The translations under genes and the position numbers were made by a program. The notes beneath the pieces were generated by a model that made no database searches, had not been told where the DNA came from, and worked only from the letters and a program-made list of their open reading frames with translations. This document shows positions 19,571-30,353 of a DNA stretch of 64,000 bases, piece by piece. The DNA is from Ancistrus triradiatus. Its lineage: Eukaryota; Chordata; Actinopteri; Siluriformes; Loricariidae. The stretch lies in contig JAJAGP010000771.1 in NCBI GenBank assembly GCA_025084515.1, positions 107,001 to 171,000 on the forward strand. The letters run 5' to 3'. How positions within the stretch are numbered: the first letter of the stretch is position 1; each line of letters begins with the position of its first letter.

Positions 19571-21182
19571 CAGTCGTATGAAAAAGTTTGGGCACCCCTG
19601 ATAATTTTCATGATTTTAGTTTATAAATCATTGGTTGTTCAGATCAGCAACTTGAGTTAAATATATCATATAGCAGATGAACACAGTGATATTAGAGAAT
19701 TGAAATGAAGTTTATAGGATTTACAGAAAGTGTGCAGTAATTATTCAAACAAAAGTAGGCAGGTGCATAAAATTGGGCACCCCAACAGAAAAAATGACAA
19801 GTCAATATTTAGAGATCCTCCTTTGTAGAAATAACAAGCCGCTTTAAACGCTCTACAGCTTCCAGTCTGGATTTCTGTTGAGGTGCTTCTGGGACCATTC
19901 TGTCTTTAGAAAAAACCATCTCCAGTTCAGTCAGGTTTGATGGTTTCCGAGCATGGACAGCCCACTTTAAATCACAACACAGATTTTCAGTAATATTCAT
20001 GTCTGGGGACTGAGATGGCCATTCCAGAACGTTGTACTGGTTCCTCTGCATGAATGCCTTGGTAGATTTTGAGCAGGGTTTGGGGTCGTTGGCCTCGGTG
20101 CAAGTTCAACTTTGTCACTGATTCTTGAACATTGTTCTCAAGAGTCTGCTGATATTAACTGGAATCCATGCGACCCTCAAGATTGCCTGTACCTGCACTG
20201 GCCACACAGCCCCACAGCATGATGGAACCACCACCAAATTTTACTGTGGGTAGCAAGTGTTTGTCTTGGGAATGCTGTGTTCTTTTTCCACCATGCATAT
20301 CGCTTATTGTTATGTCCAAATAACTCCATTTTAGTTTCATCAGTACACTGCACTTTATTCCAAAATGAAGCTGGATTGTCCAAATGTGCTGTAGCACACC
20401 TCAAGTGACTCTGTTTGTGGCGTGTCTGCAGAAAAGGCTTCTTCTGCATTACTCTCCCATACAGCCTCTCCTTGTGCAAACTGCTCTGAATAGTTGAACG
20501 ATGCACAGTGACACCATCTGCAGCAAGATGAGGTTGTAGGTGTTTGGACCTGGTCTGTGGCTTGACTATGACTGTTCTCACCATCCTTTGCATCTGCCTA
20601 TCTGAGATTTTTCTTGGTCTGCCACTTCGGGAGTTCCTTAACTAGAACTGTGCCTGTGGTCTTCCATTGCCTCACTGTTCCTCACAGTGGAAACTGACAG
20701 CTGAAATCTCTGAGATAGCTTTTTGTATCCTTCCCCTGAACCATGATGTTGAATAACCTTTGTTTTCAGGCCATTTGAGAGTTGTTTTGAGGCTCCAATT
20801 TTGCCACTTTTCAGAGAAGATAAAAAGAGGAGAAAAACTTCCAATTGGCCACCTTACACTTTCTCATAGTTGGCTTCACTTGTGTATGTAGATCAAAGGG
20901 TCAATGAGCTTACAAAACAAATTTTGTGTTCCAATAATTAGGCTAGGTATTCACAAATGGACAAGGGTGCCCAAATTTATCGCACCTCTGCCAATTTTGG
21001 TTTGAATAATTGCCTGCACACTTTCTGTAAAAACCTATTAAACTTAATTTCACTTCTCAAATATCACGGTGTTCATCTGCTATATGATATATTTACCTGA
21101 AATTGCTGAGCTGGACAACCAATGATTTATAAAGAAATATCATGAAAATTATCAGGGGTGCCCAAACTTTTTCATACGACTG
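19571..21182 (-). mobile_element. Tc1-like transposon, family C, both ends present
   Basis: Left end CAGTCGTATGAAAAAGTTTG (19571) and right end CAAACTTTTTCATACGACTG (21182) are perfect inverses. TA lies on each side. The inverted similarity continues for about 190 bp inward ('gcagatgaacac', 'agaaagtgtgcag'), so this is a long-TIR element. Length 1612 bp, normal for Tc1. Confidence 0.95.
19809..20844 (-). pseudogene. Tc1 transposase, family C, frameshifted
   Basis: Minus strand, nearly full length. The N-terminal frame (from 20844) gives GASKQLSNGLKTKVIQ and the HTH text YKKLSQRFQLSVSTV. A second frame (from 20593) gives QTRSKHLQPHLAADGVTV, then LYGRVMQKKPFL and CTDETKMELFGHNNKRY (first Asp). 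A third gives TVKFGGGSIMLWGCVASAG. A last frame gives WPSQSPDMNITENLCCDLKW (catalytic Glu) and ends VISTKEDL. The part between GTGNLEGRMDSS and MQRNQYNVLEW, which should hold the second Asp, is deleted or out of frame. At least three frame changes rule out function. With perfect termini, it could still be moved by a transposase supplied elsewhere. Confidence 0.88.
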
Positions 21183-21219
21183 TACATGTCCAGTTCTTTT
21201 GACAATTGTCTTATGGTCC

Positions 21220-22000
21220 TATTATTCAACCCCCAAGCTCAGTACTTGGTGGATGCTAGCATCTTTTTGCCTTGATAACCTCTATCAAGTGATTTCAGTA
21301 AGTGCTGACAAGCTTCTGACACTTCTCTTGTGGAATCTTCGCCCATCCTCATGCAAAAGCACCCAGCTCATTGAGGTATTATGGCTTTCACGCTGCATTC
21401 CTTAAATTTCACCAAATATTTTTTATTGGATTTAAATCTGAGAAGTATTAGGAGTCATGCTTTGGCCGCTTGTGGCCACTGCTGACCCCTCATGGAGGCG
21501 TGAGAGCCCTTGCAGCGCGATCACGCGTGCGTCAACCCTTCCCAGGCTTCAACCATGCAAGTGGCGACACCTGTTGGTGCGCCTATTTAAACACACCTGT
21601 GGACTCACACAGTTTTGCACCATTGTTTGCCTTAGTAGCATGACGCTACGTGCTAATGCTACGTGATCGTGTGTTTAAAAGGACGCCGAGCTCTCGCTGA
21701 GTCTCGTTCTTTTCTCTTTCCCGCACCCGTTCCACACTCCAGCGAGGATTAATTCGGGAATTTTGTGGCTGGCCTTTATTAGTTTATTTATTCTTTTTTT
21801 TTCGGTGAACCCTCTGTTTTTCCATCTGCTGTCATTTTGGTTCACCCCTTCCATCTGGAGCTAACTGCATTTGGGTCCTAAATAAATAAATATATATTAT
21901 TTTTTAAGGTTCGTCAGTCTTCCGATATGGCGAACTGTAACAAGAAGGCCACTCTAGAACATTCCAGGACTGACTCCTTAGCCAAGCTTGACTTCCAAGT
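21220..22000 (-). mobile_element. Tc1-like remnant split by a solo LTR
   Basis: 'ttattcaacccccaagctca', 'tacttggtgg' and 'ggatttaaatctgag' on the left, and 'ggccactctagaacattcc' and 'ccttagccaagcttgac' on the right, follow one another in an antisense fish Tc1-like transposase. The LTR at 21453-21943 separates them. The family was not one of those named elsewhere here. Confidence 0.55.
21453..21943 (+). mobile_element. solo LTR of the gypsy-like family
   Basis: The right end, 'tccatctggagctaactgca', 'ttgggtcctaaataaat', then 'atggcgaactgtaaca', is the reverse complement of the left end of the LTR at 7677. The left end ('gtcatgctttggccgc') differs, so this is a diverged subfamily. It carries TTTAAAAGG (21674, possible TATA box) and AATAAA (21881), the order expected of U3-R. 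No internal region is attached. I could not find an exact target-site duplication. Confidence 0.65.
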
Positions 22001-22100
22001 GTACCAGAATGTAGAAGAAGGTCCAGGGTTCAAAACCCTCCTCTGCCAAGCTTACACTTTTGGGTGCGCAAAAAAACTGAATGTAAATGTAGTTTGAGCA
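21995..22100 (+). repeat. tRNA-derived SINE (type S2) fragment
   Basis: 'ggtccagggttcaaaaccct' (B box) and the 'tgaatgtaaatgtag' tail match parts of the fuller copy at 44088-44293. The middle and A box are lost. Confidence 0.55.
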
Positions 22101-22305
22101 TTCCATCCCCACTGGCATCCCCACTGTCTGCCATTCCTGGCAATCTCACCCCTCTTTTTAAAGTAGCACTGAATGTGCCTTAGTTACTCACCATCCAGTA
22201 GTACAGTTTGTCTCTTGTCTAGGAAATCACCAGTGCAAGTGCCACTTAAGGCAACATTCCCCAGGTATTCAAATAGTTTGTATAATTCCCTATTGACTTA
22301 TCACA

Positions 22306-22351
22306 GGTTCTTCTTCTTCTTCTTCTTCTTATTATTATTATTATTATTATA
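22306..22351 (+). repeat. (TTC)n / (TTA)n microsatellite
   Basis: Seven or so TTC units run straight into seven TTA units. Confidence 0.85.
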
Positions 22352-22392
22352 TCTGATGAGGAAACTGTAAGACATAGACTGAGGATGTACTC

Positions 22393-22482
22393 CTAGCCCT
22401 GATAAATGGAGGGTGGCATCAGGAAGGCCATAGGGTATGTGAACCACTGTGGCGACCCATAATCAGAATAGTCAAAAGGGGA
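22393..22482 (+). repeat. RTE-derived short fragment, both ends joined
   Basis: 'ccctgataaatggagggtgg' and 'atcaggaaggcc' match the 5' region of the RTE LINE at 46424-46465. 'actgtggcgaccca' matches that element's 3' end at about 49548. So the two ends sit side by side with everything between them missing. Confidence 0.6.
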
Positions 22483-22734
22483 CTTGTTTTGTTGCTTTAT
22501 TAGTTCATAATAATTTGATAAATTGCATAATTATTTTAATCCTACTGTCACTAATGCTCTGTCCCTAAGTCACTGTTGCCATAATGCTAGCTATTTGTTG
22601 CTCACCTGTCGCTTCCTCACTCACTAGTGTGAATGGAACTTAAAAAGGATTAATGGCACCTGATAAATGGGACTAATGTTTGCTCATGGTGTGAAATCTT
22701 GTTGCTGTGTGAACAGTTATAGCTCATTGTTTTT

Positions 22735-23050
22735 TGTTTATTTGGATTTGATAACAGTCTGGATTGTCCTGTTCGTCTTTGGTCCGGAACGCACTGTGTC
22801 CATTTCTTAGAGCAGCCAATTAACCTGACGCAGGATTTTGAAATATGGGAAGAAACTGGAGTCCTCAGAGTAAACCAGAGATGAGGAGAGTCCACACAGG
22901 CCAAACGTCTCAACACAGGCCAAGGTCTTTGGAGCTGTGAGGCAACTGTGCTACCCACTTGTGCTACAGGGCCACTGCCATCTGTGAATGTAATTCCAGA
23001 TTGTAGTGCATGGCAAAGGTTTCCCAAAGTAATCCCTTGCCCATGTGGTT
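22735..23050 (-). mobile_element. Tc1-like remnant, family G, interrupted by a SINE piece
   Basis: 'acagtctggattgtcctgtt' and 'gtctttggtccgg' on the left and 'catggcaaaggtttcccaaa' and 'cccttgcccatgtggt' on the right belong to one antisense transposase (compare 12056-12260). The antisense SINE at 22805-22975 lies between. Confidence 0.5.
22805..22975 (-). repeat. tRNA-derived SINE (type S1) fragment, antisense
   Basis: In minus sense it reads 'tctggtttactctgaggact', 'ccagtttcttcccata' and a tRNA-like 'gtagcacaagtgggtagcac' head. Degraded but collinear with 43101-43425. Confidence 0.55.
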
Positions 23051-23051
23051 G

Positions 23052-24332
23052 CAGTGGTGCTTGAAAGTTTGTGAACCCTTTAGAATTGTCTATATTTATG
23101 CATAAATATGACCTAAAAACAACATAAGGGATCTTTCACACAAGTCATAAAAGTACATAAGAGAACCCAGTTAAACAGATGAGACAAAAAATATTATACT
23201 GGTAATTATTTATTGAGGAAAAGATCCAATATTACATATTAGGTGAGTGGCAAAAAGTATGTGAACCATAGGAGTAGAGGTTAATTTGAAGTGAAATTAG
23301 AGTCAGGTTTTTCAATCAATGGGATGACCAATCAGGTGTGAGTGGGCACCCTGTTTTATTTATTACAGAACAGGGATCTATTCAAAGTTTGCTATTCAAA
23401 AACCAAAAAATTCTGCCACTGCTCTCCCAAAAAGAACATTTATGCTAGTCGCAGTTTGCTAAAGAAATCACTATGGAAAGCCATAAGGCTATTGGAAGAA
23501 GAATGTTGGATGGATGGACCAAAAATCGACTTTTAGTATTTTAAAAGAAAGCATTTGTTTGGAGAATGGAAAACCACTCATGGCCAGGCAATCAAGAACA
23601 TGAATCCCATCTGGGAAACGTGGTGGTAGGATATGGTTTGGGCCTGTTTTGCTGCATCTGGGCCAGGACCAAGCTTGCCGTCATTGAAGGAACAATGAAT
23701 TCGAATTATATCAGAGAATTTCTAAAGGAAAATGTCAGGGAATTTGGCCATTGAATGAATCTCAAGAGAAGGGTGGGTCCATCATGCAAGCAAGAGAACA
23801 ACCCTAAGCACACAAGTCATTCTACCAAAGAATGGGTTAAAGAAGGATAGTGTAAAGTTTAATGTTTGGAATGGCAAGCTAAGTGGAAAAGGTCCTGGAC
23901 CTTAATCCAATCGAAAATGTTGTGGGAAGGACTTGAATTGAAGCGAGCAAGTTAATGTGAGGAAGCCACCAAAATCCAGAGGTGAGAGCTTGTTCTGTAT
24001 GAGGAATGGGCTAAATAAAATTCCTCTAAGCCGGTGTGCAGGACTGATCAACAGTTCCAGGAAACGTGAGATTGCAGTTATTGCTGCACAGGGGGTTCCC
24101 ACCAGATACTAACGCAAAGGTTCACATTTACTTTTCACTCACTAATATCAAATATTGGGAAAATTTTCTCATAAATAAATGACCAGGTATATAATATTTT
24201 GTTTCTCATTTGTTTAATTTGTTTATTCTTTTATCTGCTTTAGGACTTGTGTGAAAATCTGATGATGTTTTGGTCATGTTATGCAGAAACTATAGAAAAA
24301 TTCTAAAGGTTCACAAACTTTCAGCACCACTG
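23052..24332 (+). mobile_element. Tc1-like transposon, family B, deleted, indel-rich
   Basis: Both ends are present: CAGTGGTGCTTGAAAG at 23052 and CTTTCAGCACCACTG at 24332, the latter missing one A. Length is 1.28 kb. Compared with the family B copy at 46056-50877 it differs mostly by one- to few-base insertions and deletions. See the finding on 23050-28700. Confidence 0.85.
23430..24105 (+). pseudogene. Tc1 transposase, family B, C-terminal two thirds
   Basis: The N-terminal HTH region is deleted. Readable pieces are 'ctcccaaaaagaacatttat', 'agccataaggctattggaag', 'gatggatggaccaaaaatcg' (first Asp region, frameshifted), a 62-codon frame with LFCCIWARTKLAVIEGTMNS, 'aacaaccctaagcacacaag' (second Asp region), and 'gaccttaatccaatcgaaa' (PDLNPIE, catalytic Glu). 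Nearly every frame break is a short indel. It is non-functional as written. Some breaks may be assembly errors. Confidence 0.72.
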
Positions 24333-25204
24333 TATATCAGCTATTGATGACTGATTGTTCTTGATGCCAGTGCGCTCTGAAATACATCATGAAACAAAAA
24401 GTAAACGTAAAAAAAAAATCCCGCATTTTTTCCTTCTCTTTTGAGATTGTTTGATTTGGGGACATAAAAAATTTATTGGTGAGCCAGATGGTGTGGAAGT
24501 GAATGGAGATTGGAGGTGGACGACCAGTACACACAGCAATTGTCCAGGAAGAGACAAAAAAATGCAGCACAAAAACAAAGTAACTGATGCCTTTATCAAT
24601 GTCGTGACCTACATTTAAGACTCTTAAATTCTTACGTTACCACCCCCATTTTGCCTGAAGCAGCAGGCTGAATCTCATCAGCACATCAACTTCCGTCCCT
24701 TAATTAAAATGATGGTTATCTACTTAAACAACTTAGTTCAATAAAGCAGCAACAAGCGAGATGAGGCCCACAGGTGAATTTGCGAAGAGCAAAAAATGTT
24801 TGACAGTTTAGACTGGCACACATTACAATCAAGTAATCAATATCCCTAAATGTGTTGCTTTAGATGTCGTCTTCCAAAGAAAATATTTGTTGTGTTCTTT
24901 GAAGCTGTGGTAGACTGCATAGCCTGTGCTGACTTGATCCACACTTTTTTTTAAATCAGTGCATTGGATTCAAAATCATGACCACAGAATTGCACAAAGA
25001 ACTTTCATACTATTGAACAATGTACAAACAACAAAAAAAACATGACAATAACAAATAATACTTAGAAAAGAAACGGAACCCAAAAGCAGGACGTAGGCAT
25101 TTTAGGTATATCTCTTTCTGAAGAAAATGAAAAGGGTGAGTACACAGTGCCAGATTAGGTCCCACATCCTGATATCAAAAATATATTATACGATACAGTA
25201 TATA
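24333..25204. other. no feature recognised
   Basis: AT-rich DNA with short A tracts. No gene, repeat end or RNA recognised. Confidence 0.4.
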
Positions 25205-25212
25205 CATATAAA

Positions 25213-26000
25213 ACTCACTGACAAAAAAATAACACACCCAGACAGAATGTAAGATTGCTGCAAAAATCGGCATGCGATAGATTAATGAACAGGTGTGGTC
25301 TAATTAGACCAATGGGTCCGATGAAAAAGGTCTTCAGAGGCTACTTTGGTAGCATTACATCTGCTGAGAGATGTTGACTGCTAGACATGCCTCTATTATG
25401 AACTCGAAGAATTTTGCCCAGTTGGCAGACTTTGGATGGGTGCACCTTGGAATGAGAGCAGAGGAGGGTTGTTTAAACAAATGCCAAAATCTATGACATT
25501 CGCCACAGCTGTAGGAGGTGTTAGGAGCAGTGGTTCAGGATTTCATGCACACACGGCAGACAGTCTCAGGGAACAGACAGGGGGGGGGGTGTGGGACAGT
25601 CAATAGAGAGGATTTGTGTGATCCGCCGACAAAGCACAAAGCAAGTTTTGTTCTTCACCATCCAAAACAGGTGACACCTTACTACACACCCCTGTCTCTG
25701 CAGGACTATTTCCAGGTGCTAGCAGAAGTAAATTTGTTGTCACAGCACCCGTTAAGTGTCCTGCCCTGATAGCCAACCACTGTCGCCTTTTGTTCACGTA
25801 CTGCATTGTCTTTAGAACAAATCCAGGTTCTGTTTGGGATCTGATGATGGTCGGTTTTCGAGTATGGAGGCCTTCGAGTATGGAGTATGGTGGTGAGTGC
25901 TTCAATCCGGTCTTTGTTATGGGACGACAAACTGCCCCACTTATAGTGTTGTGATGATCTGGGGGAGCCATCGCATAGACATTGATACTAGGGACACTAA
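25213..26000 (+). mobile_element. Tc1-like transposon remnant, family D
   Basis: Left end CACTGACAAAAAAATAACAC, then 'acaggtgtggtctaattaga' as at 15039. The transposase region runs on the same strand. It breaks off beyond 'ctgggggagccatcgcatag' with no right end seen. Confidence 0.72.
25388..26000 (+). pseudogene. Tc1-like transposase, family D, frameshifted
   Basis: Starts at 'atgcctctattatgaactcg' (25388). Pieces collinear with a Tc1-like enzyme: 'ttttgcccagttggcagact', 'ggaggtgttaggagcagtgg' (HTH end), 'gatccgccgacaaagcac', 'cccctgtctctgcaggac' (linker), then 'ggttctgtttgggatctgat' and 'ggtcggttttcgagtatgg' (just after the first catalytic Asp), and 'gttgtgatgatctgggggag' (VMIWG). The catalytic second half is missing. 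A duplicated 'gagtatgg' segment at 25860-25890 and many one-base indels break the frame. Confidence 0.65.
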
Positions 26001-27513
26001 GTACACAATAGGCCCAAATGTGTTGCCCTCAACAACAACTGAAAGGACGAAATTTAATTTCGTTGGCAGGACAGTAGTCATGTTGTTTCTTTAAGGCATT
26101 TTAAAGGGATGGTTTTCTAAACAGTCGGTTCTTCATATTCACAACAAATATTTTGTATCATCTGAAAAGTGTGTTGTTTGGGAAGGTTTCGATTAATATA
26201 TGTTGTTTGAGAAAAAACACAAACAGACTTCATTAAAAAAAGGGACTTTACGCCCACATCTCCAATTCGCTTTTTAAACATAACCAAAAAACACCTGGCT
26301 TTTGGGAAAGCCAGTTTTTAAAGGGGTTAAAGATTACGTTTTAGGTGTAATAATTAATGAAGAAATGTAGGTATCTATAGATTTGCACATTTCTTTCTTC
26401 ATGTAGTGTCTGGATGTATAGAATATTGCTTTGTTAATTTATGACTCGTAGTAAGCAATTACAAATATTAATCAAACGCCAACCCGTTTTTTTTTTTGTG
26501 TTGTTGTTGTTTTTGTTAATTCCTAATGGAATGGTCTTTAACACGTTAAAGGCAAGTGGTTTGGGCTTACATTTTAATCGACATGGGTCTTGGTGAACCT
26601 CTATTCTTTGATTTGTGAGTAGTAAAAACTTGTTGTAGTGGGCACTGTAACATTATACAATGGAAAGATAATTAAAATATTAGCAATTTGAACATAGCAA
26701 ATCAATAAATGAAGTGCAGGCTATGGACCATTCATAACCTATCAATTCCTACAGGATTAAGCTAATAAATTCACTAAAAACCAATCACATTACCAGGACT
26801 AATGTGGAACTTTATATTATACAGTTAAGAAGAGAGGTCATTTCTGAGTTATAATTATATGCATGCATTGTCCAAGTTGTGAATTGCAGAAACAAAGGCA
26901 ACACAGCCCAAAGAACTCTGCTTTAAATATTTAATTAGGTGGTATTTAATGACACAAAGGTCATGAAGAGAATCAGAGAAAAACATAAATTCTGACTTTC
27001 CATTCTGTTGATGACCTTGAGAGAGTGTACCATATCACATTCTCTAGGCTGTGCTTGCCCTTCTTCTTGTGATAAATTTCTCCTTCCCGCCGTGGACTGT
27101 GATGATCAACACTGCCATCTACTCGCGGAATTGGGAACTACAGAGTCGTGAAGTAATCAGTTACAGAGAAAAAATAAACCGAAGCAGTGGAAGTAACATT
27201 TCATCAAAATAACGACTCTACAAATTCCCCCCCTCCCTCCGCATTTTTGAAAGTTAGCGAGTGTTGAGCCAGCTGAGTGCTAAAGGGAGTGTTAAGGGTC
27301 CAACAGGGGCTGGTCGTCAGATCTAGGAATTCGAATTCGTGTACTTCACTACAATCTGGAGAGAAAATTGATATTATTCTTGAAATTAGTCTGGTCACTT
27401 TCACTCAGCTGCAAATCCTGGCTATGCAATCTGTTTATGTAGGTTTATGAAAAAACAAGCCTGGATGCAATTTTTATTTTTATTTATGTATTTGTTTATT
27501 TATTACTTACTTA
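26001..27513. other. no feature recognised
   Basis: 1.5 kb without an assignable repeat or gene. Several homopolymer runs. Minus frame 27204-27404 is short and featureless. Confidence 0.4.
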
Positions 27514-28695
27514 CAGTGGGGCAAAAAAGTATTTAGTTCAGCCAAGGATTTTGCAAGTCTCCTACCTATAAAGGATGAGAGAGGTTGAATTTTTTCATCA
27601 TAGGTTAACTTCAACTATGAGAGACAAAATGAGAGAAAAATCCAGGAAAATCACATTGTAGGAATTTTTTAAGACTGAATGTAAATCATGGTGGAAATCA
27701 TTGTCACCACCAAACAAAACAAGATTTCGGCTCTCCAGAACCTTAACTTCTTCTTTAAGAAGGTCTTCTGTCCTCCAAGCGTTAACTGTATTAAGGCAAC
27801 TGTTTGACCTCGTTATCTGTATAGTAAAAAGACACCTGTCCACAGCCTCAAACAGTCAGACTCCAAACTCCAAACCAAAGAGATTGTCAAATAGACACCA
27901 GGAAGGAGAAAATTGTAGACCTGCACAGGCTGGGAAAGTGAATCTACAATAGGCAAGGCAGGTTGGTGTGAATAAATCAAATGTGGGAGCAACTGTAAGA
28001 CATACCAAGACCATTGATAATCTCCTCGGATATGGGACCCAAGCTTAGATCTCATCATGTGGGGTCAAATGATCATGAGAACGGTGAGCAAAATCCCAAG
28101 AACTACACGGAGGGGACCTACCTGCTGAATGACCTTGCAGAAGAGCTGGTACCCAAAAGTTAAAAAAGGCTACCATCAAGTAAGAATACGGCGAGAGGGA
28201 TCAGACCCTACAGTGCCAGGCGTTGTCCCCCTGCTTAAGCCAGTACATGTCCCAGGCTCATCTTGAAGTTGCCAGAGAGAATGTGGAGATCCAGAAGAAG
28301 ATTGGGAGAATATATGTGGTCAGTATGAAACTAAATCGAATTTTGGTAAAAACTCACCTCGCCATGTGTGGAGGAAGCAGGAATGATGAGTTGTCCAACC
28401 TACCGTGAAGCATGGGGGTGGATGGAGTGAAAACTCATGTTTGGGACTGTTGTTCTGCATTAGGGACAGGACGACTCATCGGTGTTAAAGGAAGAATGAC
28501 GGGGCCATGTATCGTGACATTTTTAAGCCAAACCTCCTTCACTCAGTGAGAGCATTGAAGATTGACCGGACCCTGCTCGGGAAGGGAAAACGACGGAGAG
28601 GCTCTGTAAAAAAAGCCAATTCAAAGGTCCTGGAGTAGGCTAGCCTGTCTCCAGACCTTCGAAAACCCCATAGAAAACTGTGTGGAGGGCCTGTA
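27514..28695 (+). mobile_element. Tc1-like transposon, family A, right-truncated, indel-rich
   Basis: CAGTGGGGCAAAAAAGTATT follows TA. Family A text can be followed to 'aaaactgtgtggagggcctg' at about 28690, where it stops without a right terminus. Differences from the copies at 2019 and 53082 are mostly short indels. Confidence 0.82.
27880..28690 (+). pseudogene. Tc1 transposase, family A, frameshifted
   Basis: The start is lost. Recognisable in order are 'ccaaagagattgtcaaatag' (KELSKD region), 'aataggcaaggcaggttgg' (HTH), 'gatcatgagaacggtgagc', 'ccaggcgttgtccccctgc', the first Asp region near 'gtggtcagtatgaaactaa', 'agcatgggggtggatgg', 'gatcattggtgttaaagg'-like text, and the Glu region near 'tgtctccagaccttcgaaaa'. 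About 1 kb holds more than ten frame breaks, nearly all one- or two-base indels. A region around the second Asp is also rearranged. Confidence 0.68.
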
Positions 28696-28700
28696 ATGTT

Positions 28701-30150
28701 TGTCAGGCTTCAGTTCAGCTGTGGTACAAATGATTATAGCACAGTGTGTTAAAAATTGTATTGTGTATTTTGCTTGCATTAGTGGAAGCATACGATTAGG
28801 CCAAGTTTATTATTCCATTTTTTTCTTTCAAAATATACCCAATTGATGAATCAAAATATATAAAAAATGGAACCTTAAACATAACCATAAAAACATGTAC
28901 TGTTCAAAATGCTAAACAAGCATATGTAATGAATAGTAACGCAGCCTCAAATGACAATCGATCGTTTCAATTCTTATGAATTTTGAATGAGATTTGAATG
29001 AGCTATTTTCATGCTATATAGTATTGCTGTGTAAGCAGGACATTCGGGGTTGCTGTTAAGCATGAAATTCAAAAACAAAATGAGTTGCTCTAACTACAGT
29101 TTTAAAGTTTACAGTAAATATGTTGAAACCTGATATTACCTTTAGTTTTACCCAAAGGTATGGACACCATGGCTCACTCTGCTCTCTATGATGTGTTGTT
29201 ATAACTATGTGTAGTGTATATTAGACGGTAAATGAACAGTTTGTTCTCATAGCCAACATGATGGATGTGGGTGAAATGGGCAGGTATGAAAATGAGCAGG
29301 TGTGAAATTTGTCACAACACACAGTACAGTGATTCCCAAATAGGAGGTACATAGCACTGCTATGTTACACAATACAGTTTTATATACAGAATGCATGTCA
29401 GTTTAAATATTTTCACTGTTTGGGTGATTTTACACTTTGTTCACTAATAAGTTTGAGGGGGGGGGTGGCACTACAGAAAAAAGTTTGGGAACTGGCACCC
29501 TGCTGAGGGGACTGCGTACCTACTAGTCAGGGTGCGAACCATGCTAATGACTATCCTACAGTTGCCACCTGAGTAGCTCAGAACAGTACCTTGGAGCAGT
29601 GCCTTGAAATGCCTGTGGCCTGCATTCTCCAAGGATAGCTTTCCCTGCAACCCTGTTCAATTAAAAAGCCTGCAATTTTTAAGGTTTGGCATTTCACTGC
29701 TAACTAGATCTGGCTTTTCTGAAGGAACTACAACAGTGCTTGAAATGTGGAAAACGGAAAGATTATGGCATGGGAGTCAATACGTTTGGCGGCGTGCGGG
29801 GGCCTGTCTCAGTACATTTGGTCATGTGCGGAGGTATGTCCTAATGCTTTTATATGTTTATGTATCAGTAGATGCCATAGTCACTGAGTCTGAGTGCTCT
29901 GTGGTGACATCGATTTCAGTTACAATTTGAATCTGAACATTTCGTCAATGCATTTCTATGGGAGATTTTTCATTTTTAAACTTAAATCTATTTAAAAAAC
30001 GATAAGTGTATGGACTCCAAAAGACATGGCACTCCGCACAGAGCGATTATCTACGTAACGGTGTTTGAACCGTGTCTGTACGTTAAGTGGCTCGAGCTGA
30101 AGTAATCGCAGAAATGTGTGGAAGAAGAACAGCCAATAACCCAGGGAAAA
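28701..30150. other. no feature recognised
   Basis: Largely AT-rich. A 10-G run sits at about 29457. The 108-codon + frame at 29604-29930 shows no domain. Confidence 0.4.
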
Positions 30151-30353
30151 AACGTACTGTGAATTTTCATAGTAAAACTGTCAATTGTTTGACAGTTTTA
30201 ATGTGAACTTTCACAGTTTGACCATGTAATTCATAGTTTTACTCTGAATTTTTGATGGTAATTTAGACACTTCATGGTTCTACTGTTAAATTTCATCGTA
30301 CAACTGTAAACTTTGTTGACTATGAACTGACTATGAATTATTTCATAGTTGTA

